Assembly (NCBI GenBank): GCA_964344725.1
Contig: CAYFOI010000018.1
Coordinates: 1 to 30,362, forward strand
Direction: 5' to 3'
From: CG2-30-44-17 sp964344725
GTDB taxonomy: Bacteria; Patescibacteriota; Gracilibacteria; UBA1369; UBA12470
DNA: 30,362 nt
The notes under the pieces are model-generated. The model ran no database searches and had not been told where the DNA came from. It saw only the letters and a program-made list of their open reading frames with translations. The stretch's first letter is position 1; the number at the start of each line of letters is the position of its first letter. A program made the position numbers and the translations under genes. Below are positions 1 to 7,873 of this stretch, piece after piece.

Positions 1-3000
1 TGCTACAGGAGAATGTAGTGACGGATACGAGTGGGACGAAGACACAGCAGCTTGTATCGAAGAAGAACCAGACAGCACAGCTACATTGACTGTTGAGATC
101 GGAGATGTTGTCGACGGCGCTACAGTACCTCAAGGTGCTACTGGTGTTGAAATGATGAACATCACTTTCACAGCAGACGGTGACGCTGCTGAGCTTGACG
201 GATTTATCCTTCACAGAACAGGTGTTGGTACTTACAGCGACTTTGATTACGTCTACCTATATGATGGAGACGAGCGTCTAACAACAGGTCGAACATTTGC
301 TAGCGATGATAACGAAGCTACATTCGGATCATTGAACTACGAATTAGCAGACGGCGAATCTGTTACTCTTACAATTGTTGCAGACTTCGATACTGCAGCT
401 CAATCTGGAGATGAGAACGCTGTTGAAATCACAAGCGCAGACAAGATCGATACTAATGCATCAGAAGTTACTGGTACATTCTCTATGACTAGTGAAACCT
501 TCACTATGAGTGAAGCTAACGTTGGTACAGCTACTATAGAGAAAACAGGATCTACTGGAGATCCAACAATCGGTGACGATGACGCAGAGATCGCTGAATT
601 CAAAATTTCAGCTTCTAGCAGTGAAGACATGGTTCTAGAAAGAATCACTCTTACTGTTAAAGGATCTGCTTCAGTAGAAACTTATTCTGATCTACAACTT
701 CTTCAATCAGGAGATGTTATCGCTACAGCAGATTCTGTATCTAGCGAAGATCTTGTTACATTCTCTATAGACGGTACATACAACTGTGATGAATTTGGAT
801 ACACAGATGACGGATTCTGTATCGGAAAAGGTAACAGCAAAACATTTACTGTTACATCTGATATTGGAACATACGCTGATCCAGCTGACACAATTATCGT
901 TTACTTAGACGAAAGTACAGACCTTAAAGTTACAGGTCTTGTATATGGATACGGAGCACAAGTTACTTACACTTCGTACGACTATGGAACAACAGGAGCA
1001 TCTACAGATGATGCGACTTACTCAACAATCCAAGGTGGTCAGTTTACAATTTCTCAGACTACTCTTTCTGCTGACGAAGTAGCTATCAATGGTAAGGATG
1101 TTATCCTCAACCAAATGACATTTACTACAGAGAGAGATGTTGAAGTCAAGAAGCTAGAAGCTAGTATCTTAGGTACTGGTAGTGGTCTTGTCGATGACGA
1201 CAATGCTACTCTAAACTTCTCTGACTTTAGAGTTGTAAGACTTGATGATGATGGTGAAGTTGTTGAGACACTTATGGGTCCACAAGAGCTAGATGCAAGC
1301 GATGACGATAACGACCAAACTATTACATGGACAACTTCTTGGGAAATGGATGCAGGCGAGAGTATGGAAGTTGCTATAACTTGTGATGTTGCTAACGATT
1401 CAACTCTTGACGCATCTACTATCACAGCAACTCTTGACGAAGTAAGTACAACTGAAGGAATCCGAGACAGAGACACTAACGAATACATCACTGACATCGT
1501 TCCATCAGCTGCTGTTAGCGGAGACGCTCTAACAGTTAAAGCTGCAAGCCTAGCAGTATCTCTAGCATCTGCTTACAGCGCTTCAGAAACTTACGTACAA
1601 GGATCACAAGACATCGAGCTTGGTAGATTCGCACTTGTAGTAGGAAGCGCTATGGACGTTAACATCGATGAAATCACAATTTCAGGTTACATTGATGACA
1701 CAGGTGGAACTACATTTACTGAAGGTTATGATGATGATCATGGTGATACTTACATTCAAGACGTTATTACAAGCCTTTATCTAACAGATGGAGACGGTAC
1801 AGTTCTTGGAAGCGAAGAATCATTCTCTACAGGAGGTAATGCTACATTCCAAAACCTAGACTGGGATATCTCAGCAGGAACAACAGAAACTCTATACGTT
1901 TACGGTGACGTTAGTGGTAGCGCTCCATATGGAGGAACTGACGATGCTGTCTACGTAGATATCGACGATGTATCTGCTGAAATATCTGTCCAAGATTCAG
2001 AGAATAACGATATCACTGCAACAGGTGACGCAGCCAACAACGAAAGCATGGTTATTGTCATCTCTAGTGGTGGTACACTTGCTGTAGATGAATCTGATTC
2101 AACTCTAGCTAACCAAATCGTTGCACCTGATAACGATTCAGATGTTGACGAAGAGATCCTTGTAGGTAGATTCAAATTCGATGCTACACACGAAGATTTC
2201 AGCATCGATACATTGACATTCACAGCTACAGGTACTGTCAACATTGACGGTGAAGCTACAGCTGGAGCTACTGCAGGTGAATACTTAGACAACATCGAAG
2301 CACTTACACTTAAGTATGCTACAGATCTTACTGATCTAAATACTCTAGACGCAGAGTACACAGTGTCAATGGCTGGTACTAATGCAACATTCTCAGCATT
2401 TGGTAGCGAAGTTGACGGTGAAGATATCGCAGAGCTTATTGTCCCTAATGGGGAAACAGCAACTGTAGAACTTTATGCAGACTTAGCTGTCCACGCTCAA
2501 GAAACAGGTGGAAGTGCAGATTCTGACGATGGAATTGTATTCATATTAAATACTGGTGATGAAGACGGAGAAGTTTACGGAGACTTCTTGGCTACAGGTC
2601 AAGGTTCTGGAACAAAATACACTGAAGACGAAATTACGGATGTTGAACTTACCAACACAACCTACATCTACAGGACAATTCCAACTGTCGCTAACGACAC
2701 AAGTCTTGGTTCAACACTTGTTGCAAGTGGTCCAGATGTAGAGATTTACAGATTCACTGTTACTGCTAGCGATGCTGAGCAACTCAAGCTTATGTACATT
2801 ACTCTAGATGTTAATCCTCAAAACATCGTTACAGGTAATGTAGCTAACAGTCTTACAGCTTCTGTAGGTGATAATGCGGATTACAATGATACTGCATATT
2901 CATACAAATGTGGTACACGTACAGGAACTACAGCTACAGACGATGCAGCTACAGCTCCAGTGTACGTTACAACAGAAGAAGGTGGTGACAAAATTGGTTC

Positions 3001-3394
3001 AGGTTGTTACGACTCTGAGCAAAACTACATTAAGGTCAACATGAACATCAACCCATCAGACAGCACAGATACCAACAGTGGTACATCAGTAGCTGCTGGT
3101 TCAACAGAGACATTCTATGTCTATGCAAATGTTTATGATGATGGAGACTCTTCTACAACATCAAGAATCAGCGTTAAGATCCACAGCGATACTACATACA
3201 CAGCTGCTGATCAATTCACTGAATATGATGCTACAGCAGGTGGATGGAACGCTGGTAACACTGAGACAGCTGGAGCTACAGGTCTTATATGGACAGACTT
3301 TGGAACTTCAACAAACTGGGAAAGTGCTTACGAGTACCAAAACGGTTACAAGGTTCCTGGAATGCCAGTTTCATACATGACTCTAAGTGAGTAA
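1..3394 (+). CDS. Giant acidic multi-module surface (S-layer-like) protein, 5'-truncated by the window edge
   Basis: The reading frame is open from the first base (first full codon at position 2), so the TTG at 86 is not the start and the true N-terminus lies outside the window. The visible 1130 residues are rich in Asp, Thr, Ser, Ala and Gly and very poor in Lys and Arg. About six beta-rich modules of 140-240 residues follow one another (roughly nt 86-510, 511-1030, 1040-1535, 1540-2060, 2070-2675, 2676-3390). Each ends in a strand like 'ETFYVYANV' or 'ESVTLTIVADF', as in Ig-like surface proteins. Cys pairs (near nt 14/53, 788/827 and 2910/3003) could form disulfides, which fits an exported protein. 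No transmembrane segment or LPXTG signal is seen at the C-terminus, which ends 'NGYKVPGMPVSYMTLSE'. Function is inferred from composition and architecture only; an adhesin is the main alternative. A strong terminator follows. Confidence 0.8.
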   Translation, partial: ATGECSDGYEWDEDTAACIEEEPDSTATLTVEIGDVVDGATVPQGATGVEMMNITFTADGDAAELDGFILHRTGVGTYSDFDYVYLYDGDERLTTGRTFASDDNEATFGSLNYELADGESVTLTIVADFDTAAQSGDENAVEITSADKIDTNASEVTGTFSMTSETFTMSEANVGTATIEKTGSTGDPTIGDDDAEIAEFKISASSSEDMVLERITLTVKGSASVETYSDLQLLQSGDVIATADSVSSEDLVTFSIDGTYNCDEFGYTDDGFCIGKGNSKTFTVTSDIGTYADPADTIIVYLDESTDLKVTGLVYGYGAQVTYTSYDYGTTGASTDDATYSTIQGGQFTISQTTLSADEVAINGKDVILNQMTFTTERDVEVKKLEASILGTGSGLVDDDNATLNFSDFRVVRLDDDGEVVETLMGPQELDASDDDNDQTITWTTSWEMDAGESMEVAITCDVANDSTLDASTITATLDEVSTTEGIRDRDTNEYITDIVPSAAVSGDALTVKAASLAVSLASAYSASETYVQGSQDIELGRFALVVGSAMDVNIDEITISGYIDDTGGTTFTEGYDDDHGDTYIQDVITSLYLTDGDGTVLGSEESFSTGGNATFQNLDWDISAGTTETLYVYGDVSGSAPYGGTDDAVYVDIDDVSAEISVQDSENNDITATGDAANNESMVIVISSGGTLAVDESDSTLANQIVAPDNDSDVDEEILVGRFKFDATHEDFSIDTLTFTATGTVNIDGEATAGATAGEYLDNIEALTLKYATDLTDLNTLDAEYTVSMAGTNATFSAFGSEVDGEDIAELIVPNGETATVELYADLAVHAQETGGSADSDDGIVFILNTGDEDGEVYGDFLATGQGSGTKYTEDEITDVELTNTTYIYRTIPTVANDTSLGSTLVASGPDVEIYRFTVTASDAEQLKLMYITLDVNPQNIVTGNVANSLTASVGDNADYNDTAYSYKCGTRTGTTATDDAATAPVYVTTEEGGDKIGSGCYDSEQNYIKVNMNINPSDSTDTNSGTSVAAGSTETFYVYANVYDDGDSSTTSRISVKIHSDTTYTAADQFTEYDATAGGWNAGNTETAGATGLIWTDFGTSTNWESAYEYQNGYKVPGMPVSYMTLSE

Positions 3395-3431
3395 TCACTA
3401 GCTTCATGTCGCGATTGATATCGCAACCTTT

Positions 3432-3464
3432 AAAAGCCCCTGCCGAAAGGCGGGGGCTTTTTTT
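3432..3464 (+). terminator. Strong intrinsic terminator after the surface protein
   Basis: A 13-bp stem (3432-3444 with 3449-3461, one G-U pair) closes a GAAA tetraloop and runs into seven T's (3458-3464). It lies 37 nt after the stop codon. On the minus strand the same hairpin is followed by CTTTT, so it may also stop the convergent glycosyltransferase gene that ends at 3500. Confidence 0.92.
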
Positions 3465-3499
3465 ATACATAAAAAACACCACATACCAGATACTAAATA

Positions 3500-4633
3500 C
3501 TAAATCCCGCCAATCGTATCCAAATAATCATCTGCGATCTTTCCCCAATCAAACTCCTTAGCCCTATCAAGTCCAAGGGATTTCAATTCGTCGTACTTAT
3601 TAGATTCGGATTTAAGCATATCTATTTTAGCAGCCAAATCTTTCTCGTTACCAAGCTCAAAAACAAGTCCGTATTTGCCGTCTGCGGTAAGTTCTTTGAA
3701 AGGCGCAATATTGGAACAAATAACCGGTACTCCTGCCGCCATAGATTCGATGACCATTATACCGAATCCTTCAACAGCTGAAGGCAAGCACACGACATGA
3801 GATTTTTTGATTTCACGAATTAAATCCTCGGTATTTTCCAAAAATCCTTTGAATACAACTCGGTCAGCAATGCCTAAGTCAGCAGCTAACGTCTTCAAAT
3901 TATATCGCTCAGGACCATCGCCAATGACGACACATTCAATATCAATGTCGTCGACGAGAGAAATAGCCTTAATTAGCGTCCCTATGCGCTTTGTTGGGAC
4001 CAAGCGCGAAGCACATATGACTCGGAAGCGATCTCCCTTCTTAGACTCAATATTTGCGAAATTTCTGACATCGACACCATTGTAGACGACAGACATCTTG
4101 CGAGAGACGCCTTTTTGCGAAAGCTTCTCTTTTGTGAAGTTCGAAACAGGGATGATGAGGTCCCAATTTCGTCGTAATGTGATTCGTTCAAGAATTTCAC
4201 CAACAATGCCTGTGCAAAGCCCCTTGTTACGTATCCAATCGCCAATCCAAGTCTCATGATATGTGGCAATAGCCTTCGCACCAGCTTTTCGAGCGCCGAA
4301 ATAAGCTGGTAAATAAGTTGTAAAATTGAATCCATCTACAAAATCAGCTTTTTCAGTTTTTAGATACTTATAAACAGCTCGAGCAAATCGATATCTAGAA
4401 AGAAATCCACCTTTATGAGAGTACTCATGATGAGGCCCAACTCGCTCAACGGTAACTCCACCTATTTCATCATGCCTTTTTAAGCCTTTGCGCCAAGAAG
4501 TAATAACTTTAACCTCAGTCTTCTTGCTTAATTCTCGAGATAGATAAAAAGCCCTAGCCTCCACGCCACCAGAAATCTCTCCTTTGGCGGACTTAGGGAA
4601 GTATTCTGTGACAAAAATAATTTTAGGATTCAC
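3500..4633 (-). CDS. Glycosyltransferase family 4
   Basis: This 377-residue protein has the GT-B layout of retaining GT4 sugar transferases. The N-terminal domain holds 'GGVEARAFYLSREL' (residues 22-35), the acceptor-side motif common in this family. The C-terminal donor domain holds 'VVIGDGPE' (235-242) and an E-X7-E motif, E288 to E296 in 'EGFGIMVIE', which binds the nucleotide sugar. It should act on the cytoplasmic face and add one sugar to a lipid-linked glycan; donor and acceptor cannot be read from the sequence. The start is GTG at 4633; the nearby upstream ATG is out of frame and runs into a stop at once. No clear Shine-Dalgarno sequence is seen. It lies downstream of the DUF2304/GT2 pair on the same strand, after a 162-nt gap, so it may have its own promoter. 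Confidence 0.93.
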   Translation of the reverse strand: MNPKIIFVTEYFPKSAKGEISGGVEARAFYLSRELSKKTEVKVITSWRKGLKRHDEIGGVTVERVGPHHEYSHKGGFLSRYRFARAVYKYLKTEKADFVDGFNFTTYLPAYFGARKAGAKAIATYHETWIGDWIRNKGLCTGIVGEILERITLRRNWDLIIPVSNFTKEKLSQKGVSRKMSVVYNGVDVRNFANIESKKGDRFRVICASRLVPTKRIGTLIKAISLVDDIDIECVVIGDGPERYNLKTLAADLGIADRVVFKGFLENTEDLIREIKKSHVVCLPSAVEGFGIMVIESMAAGVPVICSNIAPFKELTADGKYGLVFELGNEKDLAAKIDMLKSESNKYDELKSLGLDRAKEFDWGKIADDYLDTIGGI

Positions 4634-4795
4634 TGGTAGATGCCATTGTTAGGAAAAAATAAACAAAATTTTCGATATACAAAGCAAACACGACGCAGTC
4701 GCATCAAGGAAGATACGATAATAAGGAGTATTTGCAAAATAGATCGATAATTTTGTAGTTTTTTAACCATAATGGGATCTGTCAGTGAGTCCTAT

Positions 4796-5125
4796 TCAGT
4801 CATTTTGTTCCTTAAAATCTTCAATAGCGCTATCTCTAACGACCTTAGTAATATCTTGCTCCAGGTGTTCAATTTTTACATAAAGCCTATACATAAGGTA
4901 AAAAAGCAAAACAATTGAAGAGTAAACAACTGTATCTATACCCCGCTCAATCCCTACCATATCAGCAACTCTTTGAGTCACCCCGGGCCAAAAGCCGATC
5001 ACTGCAACCAAAATCCAATTAAACATCCAGAAACAGAAAGAAAGTATGCCCAATTCGCCATCTTTAAGCCGCAAATACGTGCGACTCATCGCAAAGAGAA
5101 CGAAAACGACGATAATGATGTGCAT
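4796..5125 (-). CDS. DUF2304 family small membrane protein
   Basis: The protein has about 109 residues with three hydrophobic segments (near the N-terminus, around residues 25-45 and around 65-85). Between them is the DUF2304 pattern: a basic 'RTYLRLKDGEL' loop, then 'WPGVTQRVADMVGIERGID', then a helix ending in a charged tail likely to form a coiled coil ('VKIEHLEQDITKV'). DUF2304 proteins commonly sit next to DPM1-like GT2 enzymes and are thought to help them at the membrane, though their biochemical role is not settled. Here the GT2 gene is the upstream neighbour, 100 nt away. I chose ATG at 5125; an in-frame GTG at 5134 would add three residues. Neither has a convincing ribosome-binding site. 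Confidence 0.85.
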   Translation of the reverse strand: MHIIIVVFVLFAMSRTYLRLKDGELGILSFCFWMFNWILVAVIGFWPGVTQRVADMVGIERGIDTVVYSSIVLLFYLMYRLYVKIEHLEQDITKVVRDSAIEDFKEQND

Positions 5126-5140
5126 TGTAGTCACGGGGAA

Positions 5141-5224
5141 GTAGTTGTGGTTAGTAGTTGTAGTTTGTAGTAATGAAACGCTTCATGCAAGTTAGACCTC
5201 AATTAACTATTAGGTTCCTAGTTA
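5141..5224 (-). repeat. Dispersed intergenic repeat, copy B
   Basis: This is a diverged copy of the element at 9031-9116. The core at 5167-5188 matches 9057-9078 at 18 of 22 positions, and GTTCCTAGTTA at 5214-5224 is identical to 9088-9098. One end carries stacked CTAC/AACTAC units (minus strand). It fills the gap between the GT2 stop codon and the DUF2304 start. Confidence 0.7.
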
Positions 5225-5225
5225 A

Positions 5226-5912
5226 TCAGTGCATCAAACGATGCAAGAGTAGCTTAAAAAAGGTCTTAATTCCAGTAAATAAGCTCTGTCCTTTAGACAA
5301 AGAATAATCTGTATAAATCGCCTTAATTGGGACCTCGTGCATCTTGAGTTCACGACGTCCAATCTCGCGGATAATTTCGGAGCTGACCTCCATACGATTA
5401 GTATGTATTTGAATTTTGCGAGCTGCATCAGCAGAAAAACCACGAAGACCCGACTGCGTATCCGAGCACCACACACCAAAAAGCGCATAAGTGATGAAAT
5501 TTCCAGTCATATTCATAAGTACCCGATACCACGGCATCCCTTTGCGGTTTTTTAGGCGTGAACCAATAACAACATCAGCTTTGCCCTGCAAAATTGGCAA
5601 AGCAACGCGCTCTATATCTTCTACTGAATGCTGGCCATCCGCATCAAAAGTCACAATAACCTGGCATTTAGTGAGTACTGCAGCCTTAAGTCCTGTGCCA
5701 AGAGCGCCACCAAGCCCACGATTAATAGCATGTCTCATTATCTTAACTCCAGCCCGATTCGCAACGTCAAAAGTATCATCCTGACTTCCGTCATCTATAA
5801 CAATAACATTCTCGTAATTGGCCTTTTTTAAGTTAGCAAGCACCTCACCTATGACAGATCCTTCATTATAGGCAGGGATCACGATGCAAATTTTTGATTT
5901 ATCAATACTCAT
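5226..5912 (-). CDS. DPM1-like GT2 glycosyltransferase (polyprenyl-phosphate sugar synthase type)
   Basis: This 228-residue GT-A enzyme has the GT2 marks: 'IVIPAYNEG' at the N-terminus, 'DDGSQDDT' (40-47) and a DXD metal site at D90-D92 in 'DADGQH'. The 'GSRL' and 'DTQSGLRGF' segments are typical of dolichol/undecaprenyl-phosphate mannose or glucose synthases. The expected reaction is transfer of a sugar from a nucleotide donor to a polyprenyl phosphate on the inner membrane face. There are no C-terminal membrane spans, so it is a soluble or peripheral form; the next gene, DUF2304, is a likely membrane partner. The ATG at 5912 is chosen over an in-frame TTG at 5921. Confidence 0.92.
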   Translation of the reverse strand: MSIDKSKICIVIPAYNEGSVIGEVLANLKKANYENVIVIDDGSQDDTFDVANRAGVKIMRHAINRGLGGALGTGLKAAVLTKCQVIVTFDADGQHSVEDIERVALPILQGKADVVIGSRLKNRKGMPWYRVLMNMTGNFITYALFGVWCSDTQSGLRGFSADAARKIQIHTNRMEVSSEIIREIGRRELKMHEVPIKAIYTDYSLSKGQSLFTGIKTFFKLLLHRLMH

Positions 5913-5938
5913 GGCCTGCAAATCATCGCATTTACAGG

Positions 5939-5980
5939 CTTACAAAGCAAGAGAACGTACAAGTGGTACTTACAAAGCAA
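5939..5980. repeat. Twelve-base direct repeat pair in a divergent promoter region
   Basis: CTTACAAAGCAA occurs at 5939-5950 and again at 5969-5980, exactly 30 bp apart, about three helical turns. Between them is GTAC-AAGTG-GTAC (5957-5969). The pair lies between the GT2 gene (minus) and the 172-residue gene (plus), where an operator would sit. A similar ATACAAAGCAA is at 4677-4687. Confidence 0.6.
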
Positions 5981-6025
5981 ATTAAACAATTAGAATCAGG
6001 ACCTATATTTCTATGCAACAAATAA

Positions 6026-6544
6026 ATGAATGAAGCGGAAGGAAAAACGGAAATAGCTGAAATTGTGAGAAAACAAGTAGCTGGACTAAAGGAAGGTGCA
6101 GTAAAGGAGGTCTTATCTAAAGATGAGGAAATCGAAGCCATTGCAGGCGCAGTCGCTGAAAGAATTACAATGATAAGAAGTCTAGACGCAACAGCTCCGG
6201 TAAGTGCAGAAAGACTGGTTGCAAAAATGGTTAAGGACAGGAGAATAGATGTATTTCATGGATTTACATACGGAAGATACATGGCTCTGATGAAACGCAT
6301 AGGAAGAGATGAAGACGCTTTAAGCTTTCGACTTTTCAAAGGAGGAGATTGGAGTGTCCCCAAAAAATTTATAACAGGAGAAGAAAAAGGCTTATTCGAA
6401 ACAAATATTCGAGTAGCAGTAACTCGTGGCAGAGATAGATACGAGGGAGTAATAATAGGGATTACAACACAGTGCATGCTTACAATAAAACGGGACGATG
6501 GCATCACTCGTTCATATAGTCCACTCGCCGTAGAGAAAATATAG
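6026..6544 (+). CDS. Hypothetical protein, 172 residues, helical N-terminus and small beta C-terminus
   Basis: I do not recognise this protein. The first 60 residues are rich in Glu, Lys and Ala and should be helical, with a possible coiled coil. The middle ('FTYGRYMALMKRIGRD') is basic and aromatic. The last 45 residues alternate hydrophobic and polar positions ('YEGVIIGITTQCMLTIKRDD'), like a small beta-barrel of the SH3 or Lsm type. No signal peptide or membrane span is seen, so it is probably cytoplasmic. The start is ATG at 6026; an upstream ATG at 6013 meets a stop after six codons. A possible -10 (TATATT, 6004-6009) lies just upstream. It converges on ahcY with only 11 nt between stop codons and no terminator. 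A nucleic-acid-binding role is possible but unproven. Confidence 0.75.
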   Translation: MNEAEGKTEIAEIVRKQVAGLKEGAVKEVLSKDEEIEAIAGAVAERITMIRSLDATAPVSAERLVAKMVKDRRIDVFHGFTYGRYMALMKRIGRDEDALSFRLFKGGDWSVPKKFITGEEKGLFETNIRVAVTRGRDRYEGVIIGITTQCMLTIKRDDGITRSYSPLAVEKI

Positions 6545-6555
6545 AAGGTCACTAC

Positions 6556-7806
6556 CTATGTTCCTTCCTGCCAACTCTTAAGATACTCAATCTGCTCAGG
6601 GGTAAGCTCGTCAATCGTAATCCCCATCGCATCGAGCTGAAGTCCAGCGATAAAGTCATCAATCTCAGCAGGCAACTGAATAACCTCAGGCTTCAAATTG
6701 CCACGATTTTTAACCAAATACTCACAAGCAAGAGCCTGCCCACAGAAGGAAAGTGACATAACCTCACTCGGATGTCCTTCTGCTGCTGCTAGATTAACAA
6801 GACGTCCTTCACCAGCGACATATAGAACTTTCCCATCAACAATATACTCATCAAAATAGTGCCTCACACGTCGCTTCTCGCTAGCCAAAGCCTCAAGCCC
6901 GTCCATATCGATCTCATTATCAAAGTGCCCACTATTCGCCATAATAGCTCCTTCCTTCATCTGTTTCATATGCTCAGGTCGAATCACATGCTTATTTCCA
7001 GTGACAGTGATAAAAATATCTCCGATTTTGCACGCATCTTCCATCTTCATCACGCGGAATCCATCCATCTTAGCCTGCAAAGCACAGAAATTATCAACCT
7101 CAGTAACGATAACGTTTGCTCCCATCCCACGCCCACGTAGAGCACAACCTTTGCCACAACTTCCATACCCAAGAACAACAAGAGTTTTACCCGCAAAAAG
7201 GATATTCGAAGCGCGAATAATTCCATCCAAAGTCGATTGTCCAGTACCATAATAATTGTCCATCAAGTGCTTAGTCTTGTTGTCGTTAACAGCTACCATA
7301 GGGAACTTAAGGGCACCATCACGAACCATCGAATGTAAGCGAATTATACCTGTTGTGGTCTCCTCACATCCTCCGATGATTTCAGGAATTAGATCTTCGT
7401 GCTTGGTGTGGATCTCAGTTACCAAGTCACATCCATCATCAATCGTGATGTGCGGTTTGAATTCAATTACCTTATTAAGGAAACGATAATAGTCCTCGTT
7501 TGACTCACCTTTGTGCGCATAAACTCGTACTCCATCCTCAGCAAGTGCTGCGGCGATATCATCTTGTGTAGAAAGCGGATTGCAACCTGTAATCGCGACC
7601 TCTGCTCCGCCAGCACGAAGAGTCTCAACTAAATTCGCAGTCTCTTTTGTGACATGCAATGCCATACCAATACGCATACCTTCTAGCGGTTTCTCCGCCT
7701 CAAAACGCTTCTTCACTTCCATAAGCGCACCCATGTTGCGGCGAGCAACTTCAATGTTCATTTTCCCTTGAGGTGCAAGAGAAATGTCTTTAACTTCGTA
7801 GTCCAT
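6556..7806 (-). CDS. ahcY: Adenosylhomocysteinase (S-adenosylhomocysteine hydrolase)
   Basis: AhcY splits S-adenosylhomocysteine into adenosine and homocysteine, removing the product inhibitor of methyltransferases and refilling the methyl cycle. The 416-residue protein shows the substrate-domain segments 'NPLSTQDDIAAAL' (76-88), 'ETTTGIIRLHSM' (149-160) and 'VNDNKTKHLMDN' (173-184) with the active-site lysine region, then the NAD-binding 'GYGSCGKG' (213-220). Its length fits the shorter bacterial and archaeal form that lacks the insertion of the eukaryotic enzyme. I chose ATG at 7806 rather than the in-frame ATG at 7839, because 7839 falls within the metK terminator hairpin and the extra residues (MSALIFKTNLI) are simply encoded by it. 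It is next to metK but separated from it by a terminator. Confidence 0.96.
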   Translation of the reverse strand: MDYEVKDISLAPQGKMNIEVARRNMGALMEVKKRFEAEKPLEGMRIGMALHVTKETANLVETLRAGGAEVAITGCNPLSTQDDIAAALAEDGVRVYAHKGESNEDYYRFLNKVIEFKPHITIDDGCDLVTEIHTKHEDLIPEIIGGCEETTTGIIRLHSMVRDGALKFPMVAVNDNKTKHLMDNYYGTGQSTLDGIIRASNILFAGKTLVVLGYGSCGKGCALRGRGMGANVIVTEVDNFCALQAKMDGFRVMKMEDACKIGDIFITVTGNKHVIRPEHMKQMKEGAIMANSGHFDNEIDMDGLEALASEKRRVRHYFDEYIVDGKVLYVAGEGRLVNLAAAEGHPSEVMSLSFCGQALACEYLVKNRGNLKPEVIQLPAEIDDFIAGLQLDAMGITIDELTPEQIEYLKSWQEGT

Positions 7807-7823
7807 GATTAAGTTTGTTTTAA

Positions 7824-7861
7824 AAATAAGCGCGGACATGATAACAGATCCGCGCTTATTT
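7824..7861 (-). terminator. Intrinsic terminator between metK and ahcY
   Basis: A perfect 13-bp stem (7824-7836 with 7849-7861) has a 12-nt loop. On the minus strand it is followed by a T-rich run (TTATTTTTAAAA). It begins 12 nt after the metK stop codon, so it should end most metK transcripts before ahcY. Confidence 0.85.
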
Positions 7862-7873
7862 GAAAGATGAAAT

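Noticed and set aside
86..88. TTG as the start of the surface protein
   Set aside because: The same frame is open without a stop back to base 2 and reads as good protein with paired cysteines, so the gene begins outside the window.
1054..1497. A 147-codon minus-strand frame opposite the surface protein
   Set aside because: The Ser/Val-rich translation is what the complement of Asp/Thr/Ala-rich coding DNA gives; there is no motif or start context.
5913..5921. TTG start of the GT2 gene on the minus strand
   Set aside because: An in-frame ATG nine bases later gives the usual GT2 N-terminus; the extra residues have no support.
7807..7839. N-terminal extension MSALIFKTNLI of AhcY
   Set aside because: It is encoded by the 3' arm and tail of the metK terminator, and the next Met begins the conserved protein.
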